Source: Melieria omissa (lineage: Eukaryota; Arthropoda; Insecta; Diptera; Ulidiidae). From it: a stretch of 64,000 nucleotides of DNA. Location: the NCBI GenBank assembly GCA_963971225.1, contig OZ020268.1, positions 43,903,348 through 43,967,347 of the forward strand, read 5' to 3'. The position numbers and the translations under genes are program-made. Below the pieces are notes generated by a model. It was not told the origin of the DNA. It made no database searches and worked only from the letters and a program-made list of their open reading frames with translations. Below are positions 1 to 11,633 of the stretch, piece after piece. Each line of letters begins with the position of its first letter. Position 1 is the stretch's first letter.

Positions 1-219
1 AAAAAATGTTGCAACCACTAATTATATTTTATGAAATTTTTTTGTTAATTCGAGTTTAAGAAATGTATAATAAACTGCAGTTTATTTTAGTAAAATCAGA
101 CTATTACTTTTTTTTAATTTATCCTTAAAAATTCTACATTTTTTCTGGTTCACCTCTTAGTACCAGATCGGAACGCGAAACGAAATTTCACCGTGTAGCA
201 CCGTTGTCGTAACTTGTTC

Positions 220-360
220 GAAAATTGCCTAACGAAATTTAGTAGTGTGATCACGGGTGATGAAACATACTGCTTCAACAACTTTACATTTTTAGCTGGG
301 CAAGATTTCTACACAGCTACGAATCGCCAAGATGTTGCTGATGAATACAAGGTGAAATCA
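220..360 (+). pseudogene. Possible mariner transposase fragment
   Basis: At about 236-270 one plus-strand frame reads SSVITGDETYCFN. This resembles the strand around the first catalytic aspartate of mariner transposases (usually ITGDE followed by an aromatic residue). The reading frame decays on both sides, I see no terminal repeats, and nothing else from a transposase can be followed. It is either a very old mariner scrap or a chance match. It lies in the intron or flank downstream of the last visible arrestin exon. Confidence 0.35.
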
Positions 361-3197
361 AGGGCAAAATTCCTTTTTTTTTTTAAATAAATTTAAAAAA
401 AAGTTCTAGATTACTTCGTTTTATTTTTATATCAGAAAACAAGTGTCCCGATTTTGGTTTGCACACTCTTTATAATGGAATGCCTAACGATTCTTTATAG
501 TTCTTTCAAGAACACAATAGCTCTATTGCTGAAAGAACACGAGAACAATCGATAGAAAACTTCTTAACAACGTCCTTTAAAGAATGCAATAAGCCAAACA
601 CCGATTACCAAACTTTTCAAATATTTTTTAGTTATTTGAACAAAAAAATTGAATTGTGAATTGTGTAATTATGGCGAATGTTGCTTTTGTGATCAACTTC
701 CTACAAGTAATGTAAAATTAAAAAATGTTTTTAATTTAAAATTTACATTGTTCCCTTTCCTCGACTGAGACGCAGAAAAAGTCAAAGAAATCAGGAATCA
801 GGTTATTTCGGTGGTCCATGAGTTGAATCGAATCGAAACCTGAACAAAACACAGATGTACTCAACATTGCGTCACTTTCACAAAAGTGAAGCTAAAATGC
901 GAACATTTAGAAGAAATATTGCTGACATGTGGACAGCCCACAAAACAAAAGTCAAATCGGATGACTGAGAGCGCGGACGCAGTGGTGGTGTACAAAATGA
1001 TGCACAAGAAGTTATCAGAAAAACATTTTCTATTAATATTAATTTATATTTGAAACACTTTGGTATTTCGTCTTCCACTCTGCTATTCCTGCTGATGTGA
1101 AAGAATGCATTAACAACAAAAAATAACATAAATTTGACACTAATAAATATGTGATTTCGGAAGCAGGCATTAAATCTACATAAAGCCTCACTTTCTGTCA
1201 CAATACATTTTTTTATTGCTGCTTTATGTATAAGGAATAAGGAGTATTTAACATATTGAAAATGCCACAATGTATTCAATCCCTGAATGTGGCACATTCG
1301 TCGCCTTCGCTGCTCCACACTTCCGTCTGCCGTACATGCAAATCACCAAAAAATTGTGCAAAACATTGTTAAATTTGAATTTCTGCAATTTGCCGACGCG
1401 AGGAATACCAACAAATGCGCCCGAGCGAGACAAAATCCCAGCGAATGGAAGGGGTTGCGTTTGATAAAGAGGAAGGCGAGAAAAATACGTATTAATAAAA
1501 GATATAAAGAATAAAAAGAAAGAGCGAGTTGAACGCGAGTATCTTCGAAACGTGGTGCGAATGTAAGCGACTTGGGGCGACGGCATTGAGGATATAAAAA
1601 TAAATGTTATCGAGAAATGCTTCCCCAGAGTGTCGTTGTTTTTGCTTTCGCGAACAGCAAATATGTATGTACTTGGTTTTTCAAATAACAATGTAAATCA
1701 ATTTGAGATTTAATTATCACTGCAAATCAAAGTGCAGCTCTTAAAGTTACTGAAGCATGAACCAGTTAAATTTTGAGCAGTTAAATTAATGGTAGTTTCA
1801 TGCAGAGGATAGGTTTCGGGACAATATCCATCAAATAAATGCTTTTATCGTTGCTACAAGATTTTGTGAAAGTGCGCGGACAAAGAGTAATAAACAAAAT
1901 GAAAATGCAATAAGCAAAATGGAAAGGCGCTAGCTTGATTGCGAAGAGGTTGAAGGGCACCTGCGTCTTGTAAACAATGGCAGAGGAGCCGCCAGGAGCC
2001 ACGCTGGCAGCAGCAGTTTTAAATATGTATGAGGTGTTCACGTGGCCAACTACGTGTTTGACTCTGGCGACGTCAGTGTGTGCGACTGCTGCAATGCACG
2101 GGAAAAATTTCATTAGGGAAAGGGAAATTCAATATCCTGTCGCTATTCCGATCACACATGATGCCACATGATGCCAAAGGAAGCGGAAATACTTGTTGCA
2201 TCCAATTAACGACGAAGTGTTGCTACGTTCGCGGGTCAAACTTCTGTTACTTTGCGGGTAATGTGATTTATGCAACATCAGTGCATGCTTATATTTGTCA
2301 TTGGGTAAACGATTGAATTACTTGCGACTAATGTAAGATCCCAATAATTTTAAACAAGAACGGGTAAAAGCGAATTTGAGGTTGATTGCCTCGATCGATC
2401 AAGTGCTAAATGTAAATAGTTATTGTTTTAAAGGCAATGACTTTTTAAACCAACAAAATCGAATACCGATTCGGAGGAGGGATCCCGCAAAGGGTCCTGT
2501 GCGCTGACTGATTTCTGATAGAGACAAGTAAGCAACCCGCAAATACGACAAGCTGAACGAACTATTACATCGTGTAGGTAGATGCGGCTAGATGCGGCTA
2601 ATTCAATTAATATCGCCACAACAATACCCACGAGGAAGACTTATTGACGAGTATATTGTTGGCATTTAGTGGGGGTGCAAGGGACGGCGCAGCTGGAGTG
2701 ACAAAGCGGGAAGCGACATGCTCCACTTAATCGGATAGCACTCGATTACAATGAAAAAGTATTGGTTAACCCTTTCGGGACGGAGTTAAATTTTGAAATC
2801 CAAAATACTCTCAGTAGAAATATTCTCATGTCATTAATTTTTGGGGTTAGAAAATTGTATTGGATGCTCACAAATTCTGAAATCATCCGTTTATACGGGA
2901 ACACCGAAATCGAAAAGATATTTTGCGTGGGTCGTAAGATTTTAATAATTTTTTGAGGCCATTAAAAACTTGCTGGCACGTATTATCCCAGTAATCCCTA
3001 AAGGGTTAAGTCATTGGTTAACAAAATATATTTAAAATTTTAGACAGGCCTACGTTTTTTTTTCAGAAATTTGATTCTTTTCTCAAAGCGCATCTTTCGT
3101 TTCCTTCGCTTATAACCATTTACTCTTTATCAACCTCATTCTTACTTCATCGTTCCGTTTAACGGTCTTGGTTTGCCATCGACCGGCCGCCACTTAC
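361..3197. other. Noncoding DNA, intron 3' of last visible arrestin exon
   Basis: This stretch follows the donor site of the arrestin exon ending at 3198 (minus-strand order), so it is the start of an intron running off the left edge. I see no arrestin C-domain exon in it and no open frame that looks conserved. A 10-bp direct duplication (agatgcggct twice) occurs near 2579-2600. Otherwise it is ordinary AT-rich DNA with T and A runs. Confidence 0.6.
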
Positions 3198-3345
3198 CTA
3201 TGAAGCAGCGCACGTCATAGCTGGTGCCGATTGGCGCGCCGTAGTAACGTTTCGCAGGTACAAGTTGCACGCTGGGCGGCGCCTGTGGTGTCAGCGTCAA
3301 CGTGAACGGATGCGCGCCATCGCCCAGTCGCTTTACAAGGGCCTC
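3198..3345 (-). CDS. Arrestin, exon encoding the end of the N-domain
   Basis: The exon encodes EALVKRLGDGAHPFTLTLTP and continues to TSYDVRCFI. This matches the arrestin segment after the finger loop, usually LQERL/LVRKLG..AYPF, then a proline-rich strand, a P.SV.L strand and the YEV(K/R)AF strand. The acceptor (cacttgcag) precedes GAG at 3345 and the donor gtaagt follows the G at 3198. The length is 148 nt, so one base is left for the next codon (phase 1). The 5' junction is in phase 0 and joins directly to the exon ending CAG at 9671, giving ...SPLQ|EALVKRLG, which is continuous arrestin sequence. Arrestins bind activated, phosphorylated GPCRs in the cytoplasm and stop G-protein signalling. 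The following exons, with the rest of the N-domain and the C-domain, are not in the window. The arrestin assignment is firm; which fly arrestin this is remains unresolved. Confidence 0.9.
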
Positions 3346-4352
3346 CTGCAAGTGAGACAAAGAAAGAATGCGAAAATACGCAGTCAATTAAAAGCAAAAT
3401 TGCAAATGAGGCTACCAACAGCAGCAGACGAGAATTTATTAAAATAGCATAACCGAAACGGAAGCGGCGAATAACAACAATAACAATACAAAATTGAATA
3501 ACTAGCGGCGAAAAATAGCAAATTCAAGTAGCCGCGTTTCTGCGCTGCCGGCTTGCGGATATTTTAATGAACATAACGAAGTGCTGCAAATGTTTTGGGG
3601 CGATTTTAATTAAATTGACATTTTCTTAGCGGCGACTGACGGAGCGGATCGGTAGCTGGAGCGGTGGCACCTGGTGCACGCTCCATGGCAACCGCAACTT
3701 CGGTCTCATCATTCACGGATGCTGGATAATTGAAATTGATTGACTGAAAATTCAGGTGCGACGGCGGAACGAGACAAGGCGAGCAGAAAGACTAGAGAGG
3801 GGGAGTGCACAATCATTACATGTACATAGATTTGTAAGTATGTACATTCACAATGTCGCCGCCACTGTGACTTGCCGGCAGAAATTGTCGCCTGCAGAGG
3901 GAGTCATGGGTTTTGCCTACGGATTTGGAGCGTCAGAAGATTGATGCACTGACACATAATTCAGAATCAGAACTCGGGCTAATTAGCATAAACTTTGCAG
4001 TGTCTTTCGTAGGCACTGCAATGAAATGTTTGCCGATGAGGGAAAGGATGACGGGGAGAGTTCTTGGCTTGTTGGCGTGGACTCAAATCAGCTTCACGGA
4101 TGGCGGGTTTGTAATGTTGTCGAACTTGGAGTGGGAGAGGAAGGAAAGACGGATTGTCAACCCATAAATCACATTTCGTCGCACACATTGTCGTAATGTA
4201 GGTGGTAAATGTTGCTAAATCAGTATAAATTGGTGCTAAATATTTTTAAGTTATTTTTTAAGCCCGCCGAAGGAGTACTTTTTAAATCAAGCAAGGATAC
4301 AATGGTTCGGAAACTGGCAGTCAGGATTAAAATGTATGTTATGTAGGAAATA
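3346..4352. other. Intron DNA between arrestin exon and DD41D mariner
   Basis: This is the 3' part of the 6.3-kb intron between the arrestin exons at 9671-9791 and 3198-3345. It holds no recognisable gene or repeat. A GC-richer patch at 3600-3780 has no conserved reading frame that I can see. Confidence 0.6.
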
Positions 4353-5655
4353 TAGGGGTTTCCAACAAGAGGTGTTATTTTGAATCACCCGGTATTTCGG
4401 TAGCTGTCACTTTTGAAGCTTTTATTCTTTGACATTTGACAAGTAGAAACTACGCCATTACTAAAAATGGAACGATACACGCTTCAACAATGCATTGAAA
4501 TGATTAAAATTCACTACAAAAATGGTGAAAATCTGGCAGTAACAGTTCGCAAAACTAAAGCATTTTTGGATCGTCGGGAAGCACCTTGTCGGACCGCAAT
4601 ACAGAAATTGGTGGAAAAATTCGAGCTGTTGGGACAAGTTAGTGATGTGAAGAATAAAACCCGTGCACGTCGCTCAAGAACAACTGAGAATATTGCTGCT
4701 GTAGCCCAAAGTGTTGAAGAAAACCCAGGTTTGTCGATTCCTCGTTGTTCTTTGGAATTGGGCATTCCAAAAACGTCATTACACCGTATTTTGCATAAAG
4801 GCTTGGGTCTTAAGGCTTATAAAGTTCAGTTAACACAAGAACTCAAGCCGACCGATCCTCAACAACGTCGTGTCTTTGCTGATTGGGTCCTTGAAATGCA
4901 TGAAAATGATCCGGAATTCCATCGAAAAATCATCTTGACTGATGAGCCCATTTCCACCTCGGTGGCTACGTCAACAAGCAAAATTGTCGCCTCTGGGGCT
5001 CGGAAAACCCAAGAGTTATTGTTGAGAAGCCCCTCCATCCTCAACGTGTGACTGTTTGGTGCGGTTTATGGTCCGGCGGGGTCATTGGACCTTACTTTTT
5101 CGAAAATGAGGTTGGATCAGCAGTTACGGTGAATGGATTGCGCTATCGAGAGATGATTAATGATTTTTTATGGTCGGAGTTGGATGGTATTGATCTGGAC
5201 AACGTTTACTTTCAACAAGACGGCGCTACGTGCCACACAAGCAACGAAACCATTGCTCTTTTACGGGAAAAGTTTCCGGACCGTGTTATCTCTGGAAGAG
5301 GTGATCACAATTGGCCACCGAGATCTTGTGATCTAACACCTTGTGACTTCTTCCTTTGGGGCCACGTGAAAGATGAGGTGTACGCCAACAGCCCAGCGTC
5401 GATTCAAGACCTCAAAGATAGAATTCGTGAGGCTATCGAGGAAATAGGGTAGCTACTTTGCGATTTGGTTATGGAAAATTTCATGAAAAGGATATGGTGC
5501 TGTAAGCGTGGTCGTGATGGCCATTTGGATGATGTTGTTTTTCATTATTAACGGCATACCTTCCTCTTTATTATGAAATAAACATCCGATCATTTATCTC
5601 AAAAATGGCATTTTTCTTTGAATACCAAAATAACACCTCTTGTTGGAAAACCCTG
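4353..5655 (+). mobile_element. DD41D (rosa-type) mariner transposon, near complete
   Basis: The element is 1,303 bp with terminal inverted repeats of about 30 bp. The left end runs from tagggg into tttccaacaagaggtgttat, and the right end is its near-perfect inverse. The TA target duplication is present on both sides (4351-4352 and 5656-5657). It carries one transposase reading frame (4467-5551), broken twice. The second-to-third aspartate spacing of 41 residues places it in the DD41D group of the IS630-Tc1-mariner superfamily, first described as 'rosa' in tephritid flies. It sits in the arrestin intron on the opposite strand to the host gene. The few lesions and intact ends suggest a fairly young copy. 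Confidence 0.88.
4467..5551 (+). pseudogene. DD41D mariner transposase, frameshifted
   Basis: The frame opens at ATG 4467 with a helix-turn-helix DNA-binding region (MERYTLQQCIEMIKIHYKNG, later RTAIQKLVEKFE and LHRILHKGLGLKAYK). The first catalytic aspartate is in IILTDE. A one-base loss just after it (about 4945) shifts the frame. The second frame carries the second aspartate (YFQQDGATCHT) and the third (DLTPCDFFLWG), with 41 residues between them. A TAG at 5450-5452 replaces a sense codon, and homologous coding then continues to TAA at 5549-5551 (ending DDVVFHY). The span fits the usual length of about 350 to 360 residues. With one indel and one stop, the protein is not made intact. The role would be cut-and-paste transposition at TA sites. 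Confidence 0.85.
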
Positions 5656-5657
5656 TA

Positions 5658-6400
5658 GTTTCTTTGTGTTCTCACATCCTTGGAGGAGTTTATTTTTCAT
5701 TACTTTTGACTGTTTGTAACGCAAACGATTTCCAGAAAACATCAATAAAAATAATTCAGCCGTATCTGTAAATGGCGCCCGTTATATGGCTTAATTGCGG
5801 TAAGAATTCTGTAAACAGTTAACTTTACGATTTGGTCGCCTTGATTGTGTAATAAGTAGGTATCGGGTTTATATGCAAAAACTATAAAAAATGCAAAAAA
5901 TATGCAAACATATGCAAATATGCAGTGCATATGTTAGTTTATTCTTAATATTTAAAAAAAAAAAAAATAGTTTCTGTCTTGGTCTCATTCAAATCGGAAG
6001 CTCCAAAAAAATATGCACTTGCATATAATTTCGATCCCTAGTAATAACACATCTCTAGACTGCTACCGTAAGGGCAACGTGAAGTCCAAAAGCTACTTGG
6101 ATAAACCGGCTACGATTAAGGAATTGGAAGGCACTAATTGTTGAGTGCACTACGTTCTTAGCTACCACTGACGTTAGTGGTAATGGGGTAGTGGGGCTGG
6201 TTGACATTACGAACTACTTATTTACTATTACTGATACATCGATGTACATACTAACACTATAAATTTAGCAGTAATAGACTTTCGACTACTAGCCAAGAGG
6301 TAGTGGAATTGGAAAATATCCACAAAATATTAGGGCTTACGAAATGATTTAAGATATTTTAAATATTACTGACCAGTGGTTAGGGAGAGAAGTTTGAAGA
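5658..6400. other. Intron DNA with ATGCAAAT-like motifs and a hAT-like end
   Basis: Between 5870 and 6030 the sequence repeats ATGCAAA-type words (atgcaaaaa, atgcaaacatatgcaaatatgcag), some palindromic around gcatatgc. The stretch ends in ttcgatccctagtaataa near 6032-6049. In reverse this starts TAGGGATCGAAAT, as many hAT transposon ends do. I do not find the matching left end, so a decayed hAT fragment is only a possibility. No coding potential is seen up to 6400. Confidence 0.35.
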
Positions 6401-6919
6401 TTGAGAAGTAGAGACCTCTTTCGACCGACAAAACTTTCACTCTATAGGACGCTTATCTTGCCCGTGCTCCTCTATGGCGCTGAAGCATGGACAATGACAC
6501 GAAACGACATAGCGGCCCTTGGAGTGTTCGAGAGGAAGGTGCTTCGCAAAATCTTCGGCCCTGTTCGGGTTGGTGACGACTATCGCATACGAACCAATAA
6601 CGAGCTGTATGAGCTGTATAAGGACATGGACGTAGCGCAGCGAATTAACATCCAGCGGCTACGCTGGCTCGGCCATGTCTGCCGCATGGACGACGAAGCT
6701 CCGGCGAAAAAGGTATTCGATGCGATGGTTGGAGGTTGACGGCGAAGAGGGAGGCCGTGTCTCCGGTGGAAGGACCAAGTGGAAGAGGCCCTGGTATCTC
6801 TTGGTGTGACCAACTGGAGAAGGCGCGCGCGAAGCAGAGGCGCCTGGAGAGAAGTTTTGCGGCAGGCCGTAACCCGATAACGGGTTGTTATGGCCAGTTA
6901 AGTAAGTAAGTAAGTAAGT
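6400..6919 (+). mobile_element. 5'-truncated non-LTR retrotransposon with (TAAG)n tail
   Basis: Only the last 500 or so bases of the element remain: the C-terminus of the reverse-transcriptase polyprotein, a very short 3' UTR and a run of TAAG repeats (6898-6919). Strong 5' truncation and a simple-repeat tail are typical of target-primed reverse transcription. The absence of poly(A) and of an RNase H domain suggests an RTE- or CR1/LOA-type clade rather than Jockey, but I cannot fix the clade. No clear target duplication is visible. Confidence 0.75.
6401..6880 (+). pseudogene. C-terminus of non-LTR retrotransposon ORF2, with a stop
   Basis: The reading frame gives TKLSLYRTLILPVLLYGAEA, then WTMTRNDIAALGVFERKVLR, IQRLRWLGHVCRMDD and APAKKVFDA. 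This is the conserved region after the reverse-transcriptase domain of many insect non-LTR elements. A TGA at 6738-6740 interrupts it. The same frame then continues with RRRGRPCLRWKDQVEEALVS and ends at TAA 6878-6880, so a single stop broke a frame that otherwise survives. There is no start codon, because the copy begins inside the gene. Confidence 0.75.
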
Positions 6920-7628
6920 GGTTAGGGAAAGTTAATATTTTTTATTTATTATTTTTACTTTTTTATTTTACTTATTTTATTATTTTTACTTTTTATTATT
7001 TTTTTCCTTGTCAGAAACTACACTAATATGTAGCCACTAGCCAGTGAATTCGTTACTTTCAAACAATATTATTTTTAAAAGGCGTTTCATAAACAGGAGA
7101 ACAAATATTGGTTCGATATTATCGGACTCAGAAATGAATGAAACAATTTTATATTACAACTACACTCACTTAGTTATAGTGGAAACAATACCAATACCAC
7201 TCCGCTCATTAAGTTATTGTGAAGAAAATTTTCACTATTTTTAATATGAGTGGATCTTGAAATTTGGTGCACTACGCCCAAGTCTGTTCGGACCATATGG
7301 TCACACTAAACAGACAACAAAAACAATTTATGTAATTTTGTTGATATTAATGCTTCACATGACCGATCAGCGATTATTGAAGATTTTCAGCCTGCATAAT
7401 TCGAGACGCTCACATCGATTACAATTTAATTTTAGTTTCGGCATTTCTATTGTTGTTTTGGTTTGTTCACATGATATGTTTCTTTGGAGTGCTTAAATAT
7501 TTCTGGCCAATTGTCATTCAGGCAAAAAGTCGTTAAACTGATGACGTCGCTGTCCATCTGAAAACACTGCCAATGAATGCTGAGCATTTCAATTGGAATG
7601 CTATTGTCGTAGTGGGTTCTGAAAATAT
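6920..7628. other. AT-rich intron DNA
   Basis: The stretch after the TAAG tail is an almost pure T/A tract to about 7010 (attattttactttttattt type). It then becomes ordinary sequence up to the solo LTR. No gene or repeat family is recognised. Confidence 0.5.
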
Positions 7629-8031
7629 TGTTACGAAAATGACTTCTCTAAGTTCGTTTTGGATCGTGCTTGAAAAAGAAACACTTCAATTCCTCAGCGC
7701 AAAACGCAGACAGAAACCAACAATCAATTTACAGATTTACACTTTGCTTGTATCTACACTTGTTACTACTTTGCTTGTTCAAATCAAACTTGTCCCCCTG
7801 CGCTGCACACTGCTGCTTTTTATACTTGTTTGCTTATCTCGCCGATTGTTCTTGCATATTCTAGTTGGACTCTCTCTCTCTCGATCGTTCTCTCACAGTC
7901 CATTACCATCGCGAACCATCCTTGCCATATCGGAATTATAGCAAACCCGCCGTACTTCAAAGTGCATGCCTAAAAGTATGCCCGTAAAAACATTTATGCA
8001 TAGCACAGCAACAGAGTGCCTCGTCGTTACA
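7629..8031 (+). mobile_element. Solo LTR, Ty3/gypsy-like family (copy 1)
   Basis: The block begins TGTTACGAAAATGAC and ends CGTCGTTACA, so its ends are short inverted repeats (TGTTACGA and TCGTTACA) as in gypsy-type LTRs. A shorter inverted copy of the same sequence lies at 11634-11885. Flanking bases are ATAT on the left and ACAT on the right, an imperfect 4-bp duplication. No internal retroelement sequence adjoins, so it is a solo LTR left by recombination. The first half includes a CT-rich stretch near 7868-7900. Confidence 0.65.
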
Positions 8032-9670
8032 ACATTTAATATTCCATGCAAATTTTCACCTAATCATCTAATTATTTTTGGCAAATCCTCAGTAGGGTTT
8101 GGAGTAAAATGGGTGTCAGAAGTCAGAAATTGCCCAAAATCACATAGGCCAGTAAGTCAATGTAATGACACAAAAAAGAGTGGAAAACCTTACTTGAACC
8201 ATTTCGCGAATTTCTTTCAGCAGTAGCAAGTCATGACTTGCCAACTGCTGCCAACAGTTAGTCAGTTTCGTCTGGAGAGGGTCGAACAGAGGCATAGTAG
8301 CTGAATTCATAGCTTTCGTCTCCTTCTCATTGATGCAACTTGGGCCGAAGTGATAATTGCCAAGTCTTGGCGGTCAAAGTTATTTTTTATTCCTTTTAAT
8401 AGTAACAGCCAAATTGGTCAGAAGATGTCGCTGTGATGCAAGGCTTCGAAAATGGTGGGATGAATTTGTGAGAACCCATTCAGACGACTTACCTGAAGCG
8501 GACACCACACCAAAAGCTGCACACCTCCATGTGCATTGACGTATTCTGGCAATTGGCGTTGAGTCTGATGTGCGCACAAGTCGGCGCATTTCGCAGACTG
8601 CAATGTGCTTGACTGTGTCAATACTCGTGGGCATTTGGACGCCTACACTCGTATTGGGCAAACCTTAGCTTACACACGCTCTCGTACAACAAATCCTTTT
8701 GCAATTTATTGTGCTGCTTGAATTTTTGGCAAATGCCCCACGCACACAGCTGCACCCACGCAGCGCCAGGAACAAGACTTGAGCTCAGCAATTTCGACGA
8801 CACTTTCGGCAGCACTCGAAAAGTTTGAAATTTATCACTTTAACTGTAAACGGGCGACAATTTTGATTTTTGTGCTCACCAACGATTCCCCTTCGAAAGG
8901 TAAGAACTTTTAAGGCTTTTAGCGCTTCGCATTTTTGCATGAAGCGCATGCGAACTTGGGGGTTGCTGTCGATTTCCGCGTAAGCTACTTACAGGCTTTT
9001 TATTATGTTCTCGTACCTATTGAGACTAACTTTAAGTCACTGTGACGTAGACGAGCCGAGTTCCACAGGGACACGTAAGTGAGGCACAATAAATGTTGAG
9101 AATTTTATTGAGACAGCAGCCGCAGCCGTGATTAAAATCTTCTGTGGCGCTTAGTATTCGATAAGCGAATAAAAAAATAGCTTACTTAGTAAAAGTGATG
9201 TTTCGAGCGATACTTATGTAAGTATTTGAGACATGTTTATGTACATGTACATAAGTACATAAGACTTGTAAGACTGCCGTGCCGACTGTGTGACAGCCCG
9301 ATTGCGGGACTGTGTCGCTGATTCGGGATGAATCGTCACGTAATTTGGGTGGGCGAACACAAAAGCACTCAGAGCTGTTGCCACCAGATGTTTGTTCACA
9401 TTTCCGGTATTAACGTGTGACACAGTTATGTGCTTTAGTTCAACATAGAAACATGTGAGAAACCACAAAAAATGAACCACGTGATTGTTGGGGATCGGCA
9501 ACTGTGTCAAACAGACACGAACGGCGTCTGATGGGACGAACAATGTGGTACGGCAGATGCCTGCAGGGCTCAATGAAACAGCAGAAAACATAAAATTAGC
9601 CGTCACGCAGACAACGTATTAAGGCGCAATTAAGATATGAGAACACTCGATTCATATCTTCGAAACTCAC
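8032..9670. other. Intron DNA, no gene seen
   Basis: This is the 5' part of the intron between arrestin exons. It contains single-copy-looking sequence of higher GC (8360-8800, 9240-9600) with open frames on both strands. None has recognisable motifs, a start context or splice sites that would support a gene. I see no transposon ends. Confidence 0.5.
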
Positions 9671-9791
9671 CTGCAGTGGGCTGAGCGACTCGCGCGCTGG
9701 CTCCTCGTTGCGGGGCCACACCTGATGCAGCGACATGATGGCTTCGTTGCAGAAGCGCAAACCCATCACCTCCTCGTCCTCGCGGCCGTAC
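9671..9791 (-). CDS. Arrestin, finger-loop exon
   Basis: The exon is 121 nt: one base that completes the preceding Arg codon, then 40 codons beginning YGREDEEVMGLRF and ending ARESLSPLQ. YGRED.(E/D)V(M/L)G(L/V).F is the arrestin finger loop, which inserts into the cytoplasmic cavity of the activated receptor. SLSPLQ corresponds to the conserved (L/M)TP(L/M)Q just before the next helix. The acceptor is ttcacgcag before G 9791 and the donor is CAG|gtgagt at 9671. The exon joins upstream to 10107 and downstream to 3345. The linking segment CNEAIMSLHQVWPRNEE is less like typical arrestins, which suggests a diverged paralogue. Confidence 0.92.
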
Positions 9792-10106
9792 CTGCGTGAA
9801 GAGAAAACACAAAATGAGCGCGTAATTCCGAACTCATACTCGGTTAAGGGACGAAGGGGAGGGTAATACAGTGCTGGCAGTACGATGGGGCCAACATATA
9901 AAAATGGATGGGAAAGTTATGAACCGCAGGGAAGAAATTAATCGTGACAATTATGTGTGTTTGGGGAGTGTCTTAAAGGTGTTTAGGTTGGCTTTAATGA
10001 GAATTTGTTTCATTTAAAGTGAATATTTGAAATATTGTAGTGTTCAGTATTTTTCTATACTGAAAAGTCTTAGGTGAAATAGTAAGTTTTAATTGAAAAG
10101 CATTAC
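9792..10106. other. Short arrestin intron (315 bp)
   Basis: On the minus strand this intron starts gtaatg after 10107 and ends ttcacgcag before 9791. It splits the Arg codon (CG|G) preceding the finger loop, in phase 2. It contains no other feature. Confidence 0.85.
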
Positions 10107-10304
10107 CGGAAAGTGAGCGTCAGCTGCGCGTAGACGCGATAGCCTTGTATCGCCTTTGGGTCCACGTAAATAATGCCGCGCAATATCGAGGGATTATTGC
10201 CCGAGAGTGTGATTTCGCGCGTGGGCAAATACAGCGTCAGCACGCAGTTCGGTGAGGTCTTCTTGTAGACGCGTTGCGTGCCAAACTCGTCCTTGTGCAT
10301 GGAT
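10107..10304 (-). CDS. Arrestin, N-terminal beta-sheet exon
   Basis: The exon is 198 nt and encodes MHKDEFGTQRVYKKTSPN, then CVLTLYLPTREI and ILRGIIYVDPKAIQGYRVYA, ending LTLTFR. RV(F/Y)KK(S/T)SPN is the arrestin N-terminus, whose paired lysines sense receptor phosphates. IIYVDP corresponds to the V(V/L)VDPE strand. The acceptor is cgtgtttcag before A 10304 and the donor gtaatg follows 10107. Translation could start at the ATG at 10300, giving an N-terminus of normal arrestin length in a weak start context (atccATGc). Alternatively the frame continues upstream through SerXxx into a 5' exon; the exon at 22619-22972 ends in the right phase. The loop TREITLSGNNPS is longer and more polar than in classical visual arrestins. 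Confidence 0.92.
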
Positions 10305-11629
10305 CTGAAACACGAAAAACATCGAACGAATCAGCGTTGAACAATTTTATGCAACAAATAGCGGCGAGTAATTTATGTAGTCGAGAGCAGCGCTTCAAGC
10401 GGATCAATTTGTAGACATTTTAGCAGCTGCAGCGGCCATTTACGACCTGTCAACGTCATCACATGTGCGTTCATCTAGCGCGTTTGCCTTTCACCATGGC
10501 GAATGTTTATATTGTGTGATGCGCGAGCGCATAATTAATGTCGCGTGGTGTGTAATTAAAATTGTGTGGGCGAAAATGCCATCAAACAGAGCCACACGCA
10601 TACACACACACACACACGGCGACAGGCAGACAGACACTTGACTTTACTTTCCGCGAATTTGTCCTGCGCCTGGTTGTTGTTTTCGTGTGTGCGTGTTTGC
10701 GTTGCTGGGCCGCAGAGTTGGCAACTGTTTAAGCATATTTGTGTCAAGTTCGTTGTTTTCGAGGGCGTCCTTAATTGCGACATAATGACACAAGTTTCTG
10801 TGGGACGAAATTAGGCGACTTAAGCCAGATTAGATAGCAACGATGTTCTTATTCGGCGGCCCTGGGCAGTGGAGCGAAAAGTTGTCTGCTGTCAGTAATG
10901 ATTGTTTTATATGCGCCAAATATATGCAACAAATGGCTAAAGTTGGTCGAATCTTGCACGTTATTGCGACTGAAATTCTGTTTTCAGTATAAATTTAAAT
11001 ATCTTAAAGCAATAGTTTCAAACTAAATATTCAATGCTCAAACAGGCAACATAGCTTAGCAACCGCCAACACTTGTGAATATGAACATCTTACTTAATTA
11101 GTGCCGCTGATAAACGATCCACTCACGAGCTTCACCTACTGAACTTTATTGCCTCATTAGTGGTGGAGATTGCATAATTGCTTCGTGGTGTCACTGATTT
11201 ATGGCACAACATTCTCTTGTAAACTCTTGGTTTCTAAGCAATCACTTTGCTACGCTACCGCATGTTGCCAAATATTGCTTGGAAGGTCGTGTATGCTTCA
11301 CGAAATGTGTAATTGTGCTCCGAAAACACTGCTTCGGCTTCTCCGTTGCAGTGAAGCGTTTCAATTTTCTGGACATGTAACGATTTTAACTGTTTCATTG
11401 TCTCGTTCAAGTGCTGTAAAGCACGAATTCTATGAAGAACAAATTTAAATCAACCCATTCTGGTGTCATTCGAGTTAAAAATTGAGTAGCTGACGGCTTT
11501 TCCATCAACTACTAAGAATAAAAAAGGATAATGTCAAAAGTTGCTAAAAACTTGTTGCGAGAGCTATTAGCAAAAAATTCCATAAAATGTGTTTTTTTTT
11601 AAATAGTCTTCATGATGATAAATTTATGA
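10305..11629. other. Noncoding DNA with (AC)8 microsatellite
   Basis: This is the beginning, in plus-strand coordinates, of the long stretch upstream of the arrestin exon. It is an intron if the exon at 22619-22972 belongs to the same gene. An AC dinucleotide run lies at 10602-10617. The stretch is otherwise unique-looking sequence without a supportable gene. Confidence 0.55.
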
Positions 11630-11633
11630 ATAT

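Noticed and set aside
10566..10814. His/Thr-rich frame across the AC repeat
   Set aside because: The composition comes from the microsatellite; no supporting start context or homology.
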